A stretch of DNA of 64,000 bases, taken from positions 1-64,000 of the forward strand of contig NZ_VITY01000021.1 in assembly GCF_007993935.1 (NCBI RefSeq), given 5' to 3'. Source of the DNA: Bradyrhizobium macuxiense. GTDB lineage: Bacteria; Pseudomonadota; Alphaproteobacteria; Rhizobiales; Xanthobacteraceae. The translations under genes were made by a program, and so were the position numbers. Shown here piece after piece: positions 26,252 to 34,206 of the stretch. Below the pieces are notes generated by a model. The model searched no databases, was not told the origin of the DNA, and was given only the letters and a program-made list of their open reading frames with translations. Within the stretch, counting starts at the first letter, position 1; every line of letters starts with the position of its first letter.

Positions 26252-27106
26252 CTACACGTTGGCGGTTTTCTTGACGGAGGGATGCAGACCGGCGGGGTCT
26301 ACCACCATTCCGAATTCCTGGAGATTGTGCGCGTGGCAGAGCTGATGCAGCGCGAACGCCTGATCGATCGCCGCGGGCTGCCCCATGATGTCGATCGAGC
26401 GGTTCACCGCCTCCTTGGAGAGCTTCAGCGCAAAAGTTGGTTTTGCGGCGATCCTGCGCGCCAGCGCCAGCGTGAACGACGAGAGATCGCCGCGCGGCAC
26501 CACGTGATTGACCATGCCGAGGCGATGCGCCTCGTCGGCGCTCCAGACATCGGCGGTGAACAGCATCTCCTTGGCCTTGCGCGCGCCGAGCTCCCAGGGA
26601 TGCACGAACCACTCGACGCCGCAGACGCCCATCGTCACCACGGGATCGCAGAACTCGGCATCATGGCTCGCGACGATCAGGTCGCAGGCCCAGGCCAGCA
26701 TCAGCCCGCCGGCGATGCACTTGCCGTGCACCTCCGCGATCGTGGGCTTGGCGAGATTGCGCCAGCGTCGCGTGATCTGCAGGTAGATCTCCTGCTCGCG
26801 CGCGAAGCGGCCATGCGCGTTGGGTTCGGCGAAGCCGCCCCAATTTCCGACAGGCGGGAAATCGACGCCCGCCTCATTCTTGGCTCCTGGCCTGAGATCG
26901 TGACCGGCCGAGAAATGCGGGCCGTTGCCGGCGAGGATGATGACCTTGACCGCGTCGTCCTGCACCGCCCGATCGAAGGCGGTGTTGAGGTCGTAGGTCA
27001 TCTGCAGGTTCTGGGCGTTGCGCGCCTCAGGGCGATTCATCACGATCCGCGTAATCGCGGGGTCGGGCCGCTCGACGACAATCGTCTCGAATTGTTCAGA
27101 CGCCAA
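26252..27106 (-). CDS. Enoyl-CoA hydratase/isomerase family protein
   Basis: The crotonase-fold protein has 284 residues from a TTG start at 27106, chosen because GGGAGGA lies 5 nt upstream and the N-terminus then aligns with the family (ASEQFETIVVERPDPAITRI). The oxyanion-hole loops are GPHFSAGHDL and HGKCIAGGLMLAWACDLIVA. It should hydrate trans-2-enoyl-CoA, the step after the ACADs encoded 8 bp downstream, so the operon order is hydratase, ACAD, ACAD. A longer ATG-started frame exists but is not supported by a ribosome site. Confidence 0.88.
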   Translation of the reverse strand: MASEQFETIVVERPDPAITRIVMNRPEARNAQNLQMTYDLNTAFDRAVQDDAVKVIILAGNGPHFSAGHDLRPGAKNEAGVDFPPVGNWGGFAEPNAHGRFAREQEIYLQITRRWRNLAKPTIAEVHGKCIAGGLMLAWACDLIVASHDAEFCDPVVTMGVCGVEWFVHPWELGARKAKEMLFTADVWSADEAHRLGMVNHVVPRGDLSSFTLALARRIAAKPTFALKLSKEAVNRSIDIMGQPAAIDQAFALHQLCHAHNLQEFGMVVDPAGLHPSVKKTANV

Positions 27107-27264
27107 TGGATCCTCCCGCGATCGATTTTTTCGCCATGATGAACGGCGCAGGGAGGGATAGGCAAGGGCCATCATCCGCAAAAGCGCGCGCGAAATCCGC
27201 GCCACGGGATTATCAGGCGGAAATCTGTTACCGTGAGCGAGAATCCACCGGGAGGACCATCTTC

Positions 27265-27879
27265 ATGCGCAAGCTTTGGACCGTGCTGGCAGCGCTGGCG
27301 ACCTTGAGCCTGACCAACTGCGGCTACAACGCGATCCAGACCAATGACGAGCAGGTCAAGTCGAGCTGGTCGGAGGTGGTGAACCAGTACCAGCGGCGTG
27401 CCGACCTGGTGCCGAACCTGGTCAACTCGGTGAAGGGCTTTGCGCAGCAGGAGAAGGACGTGCTGCTCGGCGTGACCAATGCGCGCGCCAAGGTCGGCAG
27501 CATCCAGGCGACGCCCGAGGTGCTCAACGATCCCGCAGCGTTCCAAAAGTTCACGCAGGCGCAGGGTGAGCTGACCAGCGCGCTGTCGCGGCTGCTGGTC
27601 GTGACGGAGAACTACCCGCAGCTGAAATCGGATGCGCTGTTCCGCGACCTAATGGCGCAGCTCGAAGGCACTGAGAACCGCATCACGGTGGCGCGCAATC
27701 GCTACATCAAGTCGGTGCAGGACTACAACGTCGGCATCCGCACCTTTCCGAACAATCTGACCGCGATGGCGTTCGGCTATAAGGAGAAGCCGAACTTCAC
27801 GGTCGACAATGAGAAGGAGATATCGACCGCGCCGAAGGTCGATTTCAATCCGGCACCGTCGCCGTCGCCGTCGAAATAG
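27265..27879 (+). CDS. LemA-family lipoprotein-like protein
   Basis: The 204-residue protein starts MRKLWTVLAALATLSLTNCG, an export signal ending at a possible lipobox Cys. The LemA core follows: helical, with YNAIQTNDEQVKSSWSEVVN, QRRADLVPNLVNSVKGFA and the closing NRYIKSVQDYNVGIRTFP. A Pro/Ser-rich tail ends the protein. GGGAGGA precedes the ATG by 8 nt. LemA proteins are helical-bundle membrane-associated proteins of uncertain function, very often encoded with TPM-domain genes, as here. Confidence 0.92.
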   Translation: MRKLWTVLAALATLSLTNCGYNAIQTNDEQVKSSWSEVVNQYQRRADLVPNLVNSVKGFAQQEKDVLLGVTNARAKVGSIQATPEVLNDPAAFQKFTQAQGELTSALSRLLVVTENYPQLKSDALFRDLMAQLEGTENRITVARNRYIKSVQDYNVGIRTFPNNLTAMAFGYKEKPNFTVDNEKEISTAPKVDFNPAPSPSPSK

Positions 27880-27900
27880 CAACGGCGGGCGCCGATCGCG

Positions 27901-28797
27901 ATGACCGCCGCACGCGTCATCTTGTTCGCCTTGCTGCTGGGCTTCGTGTGTCCGGCGTGGGCCGAGGTTGCAGTACCTCAGCTCACCGGCCGCGTCGTCG
28001 ATCAGACCGGGACGCTGTCGGCTGCTGATGTCGCATCGCTGAACGACAGGCTGAAGGATCTGGAGACCCGCAAGGGCAGCCAGATCGCGGTCTTGATCGT
28101 GCCGACGTCAGGCGAGGAGACGATCGAGCAGTTCTCGATCCGCGTCGCCGAGGCCTGGAAGATCGGGCGCAAGAAAGTCGACGACGGTGCGCTGCTCGTC
28201 GTTGCCAAGAACGACCGGCATCTGCGCATCGAGGTCGGCTACGGCCTCGAGGGCGTGCTGAGCGACGTCGTCACCCATCGCATCATCGACGAGGACATCA
28301 CACCGAAATTCAAGGCCGGGGATTTCGCCGGTGGCATCTCGGCCGGCATCGACCGGATGATCCGGCTGGTCAATGGCGAGCAATTGCCGGCACCGGAGCC
28401 CGAGCATTGGCAGGCGCCCAATCTGGTCGACTTCGCCAACCCGGTGGTGATTTTCGGCGTCATCATCGTGGCAGGCTTCCTGCGCGGCCTGCTGGGGCGG
28501 CTGTTGGGCTCGGTCGCGACCGGCGGCATCGTCGGCGCATTCACCTGGATGCTGGCCGGCTCGCTCGCCACCGCGCTGGTGGTCGGCCTGTTCGCCGGCA
28601 TTGCGGCGCTGATCTTTGGCGGCTTGAATTTCGGCGGTCCGGCGGCGGGCTCGGGACCGTACCGGCGCGGCGGCGGTTATTCCGGGGGCTGGTCCGGCGG
28701 CGGGGGCTGGAGCAGCGGCTCGAGTTCGAGCGACAGCGGCGGCTTCAGCGGCGGAGGCGGCAGCTTCGGCGGCGGCGGCGCTTCGGGGAGCTGGTAG
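27901..28797 (+). CDS. TPM-domain (YgcG-like) membrane protein
   Basis: The 298-residue protein has a cleavable signal (VILFALLLGFVCPAWAE) and an extracytoplasmic TPM domain (about 30-170: LTGRVVDQTGTLSAADVASL, GSQIAVLIVPTSGEETIEQF, DGALLVVAKNDRHLRIEVGYG). Then come membrane segments near 180-245 and a Gly/Ser-rich tail (YSGGWSGGGGWSSGSSSS). This is the typical YgcG architecture. It lies 21 bp after lemA and 4 bp before a second TPM gene, forming one operon. Confidence 0.92.
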   Translation: MTAARVILFALLLGFVCPAWAEVAVPQLTGRVVDQTGTLSAADVASLNDRLKDLETRKGSQIAVLIVPTSGEETIEQFSIRVAEAWKIGRKKVDDGALLVVAKNDRHLRIEVGYGLEGVLSDVVTHRIIDEDITPKFKAGDFAGGISAGIDRMIRLVNGEQLPAPEPEHWQAPNLVDFANPVVIFGVIIVAGFLRGLLGRLLGSVATGGIVGAFTWMLAGSLATALVVGLFAGIAALIFGGLNFGGPAAGSGPYRRGGGYSGGWSGGGGWSSGSSSSDSGGFSGGGGSFGGGGASGSW

Positions 28798-28801
28798 GGA
28801 T

Positions 28802-29299
28802 ATGAGCATCAAGCGCATCGGCAAGCATCTGATCGAGCATCGCTGGCGCGTGCGGCGTGAGTTCCCGCCGCGCGTGCTCGATTCGATCGAGCAGGCGATC
28901 AAAGCGGGTGAGGCCACTCATTCGGGCCAGATCCGTTTCGTCGTCGAGGGCGCACTCGACGGTGTGCCGCTGTTTCGCAATCAGCCGGCGCGGGAGCGGG
29001 CACTCGACGTGTTCTCGCATTTGCGGATCTGGGACACCCATCACAACAATGGTGTGCTGATCTATCTCCTGCTCGCCGACCGCGACGTCGAAATCGTCGC
29101 CGATCGCGGCATCGACGCGAAGGTCGGCCACGCCGGCTGGGAAGCGATCTGCCGCGCGATGGAAACGGACTTTCGGGCCGGCCGGTTCGAGCAGGGCGTG
29201 ATCAAGGGGATCGCGGCGGTGTCGCGGGAGCTGGCGAAGTATTTTCCGCACGCCGAGGGCGGCCCGAACGAGCTGCCGGACAGGCCGGTGGTGATTTGA
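28802..29299 (+). CDS. TPM-domain protein, short cytoplasmic-type
   Basis: The 165-residue protein lacks a signal peptide. The TPM core runs from about residue 27 to 150, with IEQAIKAGEATHSGQIRFVV, SHLRIWDTHHNNGVLIYLLL and DVEIVADRGIDAKVGHAGWE. It forms the third gene of the LemA-TPM-TPM operon. The short form is usual in this arrangement. Function is unknown beyond a general envelope or phosphatase-like role proposed for TPM proteins. Confidence 0.9.
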   Translation: MSIKRIGKHLIEHRWRVRREFPPRVLDSIEQAIKAGEATHSGQIRFVVEGALDGVPLFRNQPARERALDVFSHLRIWDTHHNNGVLIYLLLADRDVEIVADRGIDAKVGHAGWEAICRAMETDFRAGRFEQGVIKGIAAVSRELAKYFPHAEGGPNELPDRPVVI

Positions 29300-29315
29300 G
29301 TCCGGCTCTCTCCGC

Positions 29316-29398
29316 GTCATTGCGAGCGAAGCGAAGCAATCCATAACTCCACTTGCGGAGAGATGGATTGCTTCGTCGCTATTGCTCCTCGCAATGAC
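29316..29398. repeat. Imperfect palindromic repeat, family 1, copy 1
   Basis: The element begins GTCATTGCGAGCG, passes through GAAGCAATCCAT and ATGGATTGCTTCG and ends CGCAATGAC, so the two halves are inverted copies. A close second copy is at 38274-38355 and a degenerate one at 60854-60912. Both good copies lie in intergenic space just after a gene. It is a non-coding interspersed repeat able to fold as a long hairpin; it may end the LemA-TPM transcript. Confidence 0.85.
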
Positions 29399-29409
29399 CG
29401 AGGGAGCAT

Positions 29410-30024
29410 CTACGCCTTCACCGACGGCCGCGCGGCGACGCGGTTGAACCAGGCGACGATGTTGGCGTTCGACTGGTCCAGCGGCTGGCCGACCTGGTTG
29501 CCGAAATCGATCCAGCAGTAGAGCAGCATGTCGGCGAGCGTGAAGCGATTGCCGCAGATGTAGTTGCGGCCGTCGGCCATCTGGCTATCAAGCCACTTGA
29601 TGCGGTTGGCGGCGATCATCTTCAGCCCCGGCGAGGCTTCGGGCGCGACGGGAATTCGCTTCTCGAAGAATTTCAGCGCCTCGCCGAAGCGATACCCGTT
29701 GGCAAGCGGTTCGGCGATGTTGAGGTCGACCCGGCGCGTCCACATCCGGCACTCGGCGCGCTCTTCCGGCGTGCTGCCGATCATCGCGGGCGAGGGGTGC
29801 TTCTCCTCGAGATATTCGCAGATCGCCGTGATCTCCGAGAGGTAGTTGCCGCAGTCGAGCTCGAGCGCCGGCATCTGGCCGTGCGGATTGCGCTTCAGAT
29901 GCGCTTCCTCGCGGTTCTCGCCCTTGCGCAGGTCGACGGTTTCTTTGGGTATCTCGATGCCCTTTTCCGCCATGAACATGCGCACGATGCGCGGATTGGG
30001 TCCGATCGAGTCGTAAAGCTTCAT
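29410..30024 (-). CDS. Glutathione S-transferase family protein
   Basis: The 204-residue protein starts MKLYDSIGPNPRIVRMFMAE at 30024, behind GGGAGCGAGG. The thioredoxin-fold N-domain has a candidate activating Ser6 and the cis-Pro/GSH-binding segments NPHGQMPALEL and YLSEITAICEYLEEK. The helical C-domain ends with RFTLADMLLYCWIDFGNQ, the N-capping GST motif. It probably conjugates or binds glutathione in the cytoplasm. The substrate is unknown. Confidence 0.92.
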   Translation of the reverse strand: MKLYDSIGPNPRIVRMFMAEKGIEIPKETVDLRKGENREEAHLKRNPHGQMPALELDCGNYLSEITAICEYLEEKHPSPAMIGSTPEERAECRMWTRRVDLNIAEPLANGYRFGEALKFFEKRIPVAPEASPGLKMIAANRIKWLDSQMADGRNYICGNRFTLADMLLYCWIDFGNQVGQPLDQSNANIVAWFNRVAARPSVKA

Positions 30025-30151
30025 GGTCCTCGCTCCCTGTTCTTCAGCGTTATTCTTGCCGCTGTTGAACAGCGCACAAGCGGGATTGTCAAATACAGCG
30101 CCGCATGCCCGGTCGCGCAAGCTCGGGCGTCAGCCGTCGTACCGGTCGCGG

Positions 30152-31465
30152 TCATTGCGCCGGTTGAGTTGCTACTCCCGGCACCGACGGTCGTCCGCGA
30201 TAGACCGACAGACCAACGAGGCCCACCGCTGCGGCGAAGAGGATGTAGTAGACCGGAGCAGCCTTGTCGCCCGTGACCTGGACCAGCCAGGTGTTGATGA
30301 ACGGCGCCAGCCCGCCGAACAGCATCACGGCAAGATTGTACATCAGCGATGCCCCGGTCGAGCGTACGCCGACCGGGAATATCTCGGTCATGAAGGCCGG
30401 CATCGGCCCGGCCAGGGCTCCGAGCAGGACCGCGACGATCTGCAACTGCCAGAGGTTCGCTGTGGTCGGCGCGGCGACGAGCCGCTGCAAGATCACATAG
30501 AACAGCAAGCTGTAGATGATGAGCGCCGGAACCAGGACTGCGCGGCGACCGATCCGGTCGGAGAGGGCACCGCAGGCCACCGCCACCGCCGCATTGATGA
30601 GGCTGACGACGAGCAGCCCGAGCTGCGCATTCAGGATCGGCAGCTTGAGCTCGGCGACCGCATAGGTCGGCAGAAAGATCGCATTGACATAGTTGATCGC
30701 CGTGCCGGCCGCGATCAGGCAGAACGAGGCAATCAACTCGCGTGGATGTTCGGAGAACAATTGGCCGAGCGTGGTCTGCCTGCCCGGCTGCGCCGTCGCG
30801 GCCCTCTCGGCGAGATAGGCCTTGAATTCGGGCGACTCGTCGCACCTTTGGCGCAGGTACCATCCGGTCGGCCCGATCAGAATGCCGAGGATGAACGGTA
30901 CGCGCCAACCCCAGCTCGCGAAGGCGTCCGCCGACAGGCCGAGATTGAGGCCGATCGCCATCGCGGCGCCGAGGCCGAACGCCAGCGATTGCGACACCAT
31001 CTGGAACGAGCCGTAGAAGCCGCGCCGGCCGGGCGGCGCGAACTCGATCAGCATCGCGCTGGCGCTGCCGAACTCGCCGCCGGCGGAAAAGCCCTGGATC
31101 AGCCGCGCCAGCAGCAGCAACAGCGGCGCGGCGATTCCAATCGCGCCATAGGTCGGCAGGACGCCGAGCAGGCCGGTGCCGACAGCCATCAGCGATATCA
31201 TCACGACCAGCGCCTTCTTGCGGCCGTGCTTGTCGGAGTAGAGCCCGAACACCAGGCCCCCCAGCGGCCGGGCTGCAAAGGCGATCCCGAATGTCGCGAA
31301 GGTGAGCAGCAGCGAGGAATGCGGATTGTCAGCGGGAAAGAACAGGTTGCTCAGGATGCCGGCGAACAGGCCAAAAACGGTGAAGTCGAACCATTCCAGC
31401 GCATTGCCGATCGTGGAGGAGATCACCACCCGGCGGCGCATCAGCGCCATCGTGTCAGCCTGCAT
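30152..31465 (-). CDS. MFS transporter, metabolite:H+ symporter (MHS) type
   Basis: The protein has 437 residues from the ATG at 31465, preferred because GGGGAG lies 9 nt upstream; a frame 36 bp longer has no ribosome site. Twelve membrane segments are expected. MHS signatures are present: IGNALEWFDFTVFGLFAG in TM1, the loop GLYSDKHGRKKAL, RLIQGFSAGGEFGSASAML, and EFAPPGRRGFYGSFQMVSQ. The second-half loop ALSDRIGRRAVL repeats the motif. The subfamily imports small carboxylates or osmolytes such as citrate, ketoglutarate, proline or shikimate. No adjacent catabolic operon fixes the substrate. Confidence 0.92.
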   Translation of the reverse strand: MQADTMALMRRRVVISSTIGNALEWFDFTVFGLFAGILSNLFFPADNPHSSLLLTFATFGIAFAARPLGGLVFGLYSDKHGRKKALVVMISLMAVGTGLLGVLPTYGAIGIAAPLLLLLARLIQGFSAGGEFGSASAMLIEFAPPGRRGFYGSFQMVSQSLAFGLGAAMAIGLNLGLSADAFASWGWRVPFILGILIGPTGWYLRQRCDESPEFKAYLAERAATAQPGRQTTLGQLFSEHPRELIASFCLIAAGTAINYVNAIFLPTYAVAELKLPILNAQLGLLVVSLINAAVAVACGALSDRIGRRAVLVPALIIYSLLFYVILQRLVAAPTTANLWQLQIVAVLLGALAGPMPAFMTEIFPVGVRSTGASLMYNLAVMLFGGLAPFINTWLVQVTGDKAAPVYYILFAAAVGLVGLSVYRGRPSVPGVATQPAQ

Positions 31466-31590
31466 CCGCTTCGTCTCCCCGCTGTCGGCAACGGCTTGCA
31501 TCGCCGCGGCTGTGATTCTTATCGTTGCGAGCCGATCCTAGTGCAAAGTCATGGCAGGTCACAACGGGCGGCTTCGGCTGGGACCGAGCC

Positions 31591-32400
31591 TCAATCGTCG
31601 AGCTTGTTGAGGTCGCGCACCGACTGCATGATCGGCTCGAAGTTCGAGCGCGCATCGAGGGCGTCGAACAGTTGCGCGGTGTCCTCGAGCAAAGCGTGCG
31701 AGCGTTGCAGTGCGATCCGCACGTCGTCCTGCGGCGTGTCGGACAGCCGGCCGTGCCCCGACAGCAGGATCTTCGAATTGAGGCCCTTCAGCCGCTCCAG
31801 CGACTGGATGTAGTCGGCAATCGAGCCGGAGCCGAACACGCCGCCCATCACGCCGCCGGGCATCAGCGTGTCGGCGGCGAACAGCAGGCCCTTGTCCTGA
31901 TCGAACAGCGAGATGCAGGCCGAGGTATGACCCGGCGTGTACATCACGTTGAGGCGGAAATTGCCGAGGTCGATCAGGTTGCCTTCCTCGAGCCAGATGT
32001 CGATGTCGATCGGCACGTTCGGTTCGTTGAACATCTTGCGCAGCATCGAGAAGTCGTCGCGCAGCATGATCTTGTTGGCGGCGAGCCGGTGCGCGGCGAT
32101 ATAGGCCGAGCCGTGGAAATGATAGGCCGCGCCGATGTGATCGAGATGCTCGTGGCTCAGCACCACCATGTCGATCATCTCGGGCGTGACCCCGAGGTGA
32201 TTGAGGCAAGCGACAAGCGACGGATAATTGGTCGACAGCCCGACGTCGATCATGATGGTCCGCTTGCTGCCGCGCACGAGATAGGCATTCGCCGCGCGGT
32301 TCTTGAAGCGGATCTGGTAGACATCGTCGGCCGCCTGGATCAGCGTGGCGACGTCGGCGTCGAACAGCGTCTTGAACGGGCTCGGCTTGCGCTCGCTCAT
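31591..32400 (-). CDS. MBL-fold metallo-hydrolase
   Basis: The 269-residue cytoplasmic protein has the dinuclear zinc motif SHEHLDHIGAAYHF, a downstream His in TPGHTSACISLFDQ, the bridging Asp in LLFAADTLMPG and a late His in LLSGHGRL. This is a hydrolase of the lactonase/glyoxalase II-like group with no signal peptide. Its ATG overlaps the stop of the cyclic-nucleotide-binding gene by 4 bp (ATGA), so the two are translated together. Substrate unknown. Confidence 0.9.
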   Translation of the reverse strand: MSERKPSPFKTLFDADVATLIQAADDVYQIRFKNRAANAYLVRGSKRTIMIDVGLSTNYPSLVACLNHLGVTPEMIDMVVLSHEHLDHIGAAYHFHGSAYIAAHRLAANKIMLRDDFSMLRKMFNEPNVPIDIDIWLEEGNLIDLGNFRLNVMYTPGHTSACISLFDQDKGLLFAADTLMPGGVMGGVFGSGSIADYIQSLERLKGLNSKILLSGHGRLSDTPQDDVRIALQRSHALLEDTAQLFDALDARSNFEPIMQSVRDLNKLDD

Positions 32401-32771
32401 GGTGCGGCTGCCGCTCGGTAAGTGACGGCGTTGGAGGCGCGCAGGCGTTTCGAGAGCGCATCCATCACCATCAGCGCGAAGGCCGGCTGCTGGCTGACCA
32501 GATAGACGAAGCGGGCGTGGTTGATCCGCATCACGCGCGTCGCGGGCGCGGCCGCGATGGCGGTCGCCGAGCGCGCCGAGCCGTCGATCACGGCCATCTC
32601 GCCGAAGAACTCGCCCTTGCCGAGGCTGACGATGACCGTCTTGTTGCCGCCATCGATCTTGGCGATGTCGACAGTGCCGTCGAGCACGACAAATAGTTCG
32701 CGGCCGGTCGAGCCTTCCTCAAAAATGACGTCATCGACACCAAATTCATTGATGCATTTCTCGATCGTCAT
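32397..32771 (-). CDS. Single-domain cyclic nucleotide-binding protein
   Basis: The 124-residue protein is essentially one cNMP-binding domain: FEEGSTGRELFVVLDGTVDI, then the phosphate-binding cassette GEFFGEMAVIDGSARSATA, with the Glu and Arg that contact cAMP/cGMP in active members. A short helical tail follows, with no DNA-binding or kinase domain. The ATG at 32771 has GGGGAG upstream. It is the first gene of an overlapping pair with the MBL hydrolase and could act as its cNMP-responsive partner. A class III cyclase is encoded at 47.8 kb. Confidence 0.88.
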   Translation of the reverse strand: MTIEKCINEFGVDDVIFEEGSTGRELFVVLDGTVDIAKIDGGNKTVIVSLGKGEFFGEMAVIDGSARSATAIAAAPATRVMRINHARFVYLVSQQPAFALMVMDALSKRLRASNAVTYRAAAAP

Positions 32772-32981
32772 GGTGCTCCCCTGCCTTCTGGCTGGAAGAT
32801 GACGGCATGTTAATCGGGAAAGCGCCGCGCGCAAACGGAGCTGTCGCAGATTGCCGCAGGGCAGCATCGCCCAAATCCGGCCCGGAAAACTCCCTAAAAT
32901 TTAGGTAATGGCGGAGCGGGGTAACCATTTCGCAAGCAATAAAAGTTACCGAATTCTCAACCCAGTCTGGAGACTTTGAAC

Positions 32982-34058
32982 GTGAGTGTGCAGCAGAGCG
33001 AGCCGGTCAGCGGTCAAGCCGGCGCCGAAATGGCGGCGAAGAGCGAGCCCGCGATGGCCGTGGCCGGTGTCGAGGCTCCGCGGCTCGCGCCCGAGCAGGA
33101 AGAGACCTCGCCGAAGGCGGACGCGCCCGGCATGGATGCGCCGAAGGCCGAAGCTTCCAAGGTTGAGCCGTCCCGGCTTGATCCCGCGATCGAGGCCAGG
33201 ATCGACGCCAAGATTGACCCCAAGATCGAGCCGACCAATATGGCGGTGCCCAAGGTCGAGACCGGCAAGCGTGAAGAGCCACGTTTCCCGGGCAGGCTGA
33301 TGATCATGGCGCCCGGTGACCGGACCTGGGACCATGAAGCGACCGCCTCCAAGCCGGGTGCCGAGCAGGCCGGCAAGACCGCCGGCAAACCGGCCGGCAC
33401 GCGCCGGTTCGGGGCGATGGCCGCGGTGATTGCCCTGGCGACCGTGGCAGGCGCCATCGGTGGCGCGCTCGCGACCGCAGGGCTCGGCCATCTCGCCGCC
33501 CCCGCCGCTGCCTCCGTCAGGGATGTGGCTGCCAACAACGACGCCGCGGCCAAGGACGCTGCAAAGGAAGCGGCCGACGCCGCGCTCGCCCGGGTCGAAT
33601 CCGAGATCGCCGCGCTGAAGGCCACCGTGGAGCAGACCGCCAAGGCCGGCCAGGCCCAGTTCAGCAAGGCCAGCGACCGGATCGAGAAGGTCGAGAAGGC
33701 CCAGGCCGAACCGATCGCCAAGCTCAACAAGCTCAGCGAGACCGTCGACAAGCTCCGCGCCCCGCAGACGACCGTCGCCGCGGCGACGCCCGCCCGCGAG
33801 GTCACCGGCTCGGTCCCGCCGGCGACTGCCGCGGCAGCGCCTGCCGCCCCGAAGCCCGAGGTCGGCCGCCTACCGGTGGTCGATGGTTGGGCGCTGCGCG
33901 ACGTCGGCAATGGCGGCGCGCTGATCGAGGGCCGCGGCGGCATCTACGAGGTTTATGCCGGCGATCCCGTCCCCGGCCTCGGCCGCGTCGACGCCATCCG
34001 CAAGCAGGACGGCCGCTGGGTGGTCGTCACCAGCAAGGGCCTGATCGTCTCGCGTTAA
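32982..34058 (+). CDS. Single-pass envelope protein with coiled coil, unknown
   Basis: The protein has 358 residues from a GTG at 32982 (GGAG 9 nt upstream; a TTG 6 bp earlier is possible). Residues about 1-140 are low-complexity, Ala/Pro/Glu/Lys rich and probably disordered and cytoplasmic. A membrane segment follows (AAVIALATVAGAIGGALATA, about 145-165). Next is an Ala/Lys/Glu coiled coil (about 180-260), an Ala/Pro linker, and a compact C-terminal domain with VDGWALRDVGNGGALIEGRG and VVVTSKGLIVSR. The layout recalls cell-envelope scaffold proteins of rhizobia. A strong terminator follows. Confidence 0.8.
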   Translation: MSVQQSEPVSGQAGAEMAAKSEPAMAVAGVEAPRLAPEQEETSPKADAPGMDAPKAEASKVEPSRLDPAIEARIDAKIDPKIEPTNMAVPKVETGKREEPRFPGRLMIMAPGDRTWDHEATASKPGAEQAGKTAGKPAGTRRFGAMAAVIALATVAGAIGGALATAGLGHLAAPAAASVRDVAANNDAAAKDAAKEAADAALARVESEIAALKATVEQTAKAGQAQFSKASDRIEKVEKAQAEPIAKLNKLSETVDKLRAPQTTVAAATPAREVTGSVPPATAAAAPAAPKPEVGRLPVVDGWALRDVGNGGALIEGRGGIYEVYAGDPVPGLGRVDAIRKQDGRWVVVTSKGLIVSR

Positions 34059-34112
34059 AGTTTTGACGCGTTTTCTTCACGCGAACCGGTGCCCACTTCG
34101 CTCGAAAACGCT
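34059..34112. repeat. Interspersed repeat, family 2, full copy
   Basis: The element starts one base after the stop codon of the envelope-protein gene. It joins GACGCGTTTTCTTCACGCG to a right half ending ACTTCGCTCGAAAACGC. The right half recurs in reverse complement at 36812-36836 (AGCGTTTTCGAGCGAAGTGG). The sequence is a non-coding interspersed repeat of the kind common downstream of genes in Bradyrhizobium. Confidence 0.7.
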
Positions 34113-34137
34113 ATGATTGCCCAGAGGCGACAACACC

Positions 34138-34174
34138 AAGGCGCTTCACCGCGATGTGAAGCGCCTTTTTTCTT
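34138..34174 (+). terminator. Rho-independent terminator
   Basis: A 12-bp stem (AAGGCGCTTCAC pairing with GTGAAGCGCCTT) encloses the 6-base loop CGCGAT and runs into TTTTTTCTT. It lies 80 bp after the stop of the envelope-protein gene and 33 bp before the heme-motif gene. It is the clearest intrinsic terminator in the window and insulates the two co-directional genes. Confidence 0.93.
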
Positions 34175-34206
34175 GAATAGGATTTGCCGTGCGGTGTTAG
34201 TGGGGC

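Noticed and set aside
30023-31813. A 596-codon plus-strand open frame
   Set aside because: It is antisense to the MHS transporter gene and has shadow-type composition without a ribosome site or domain.
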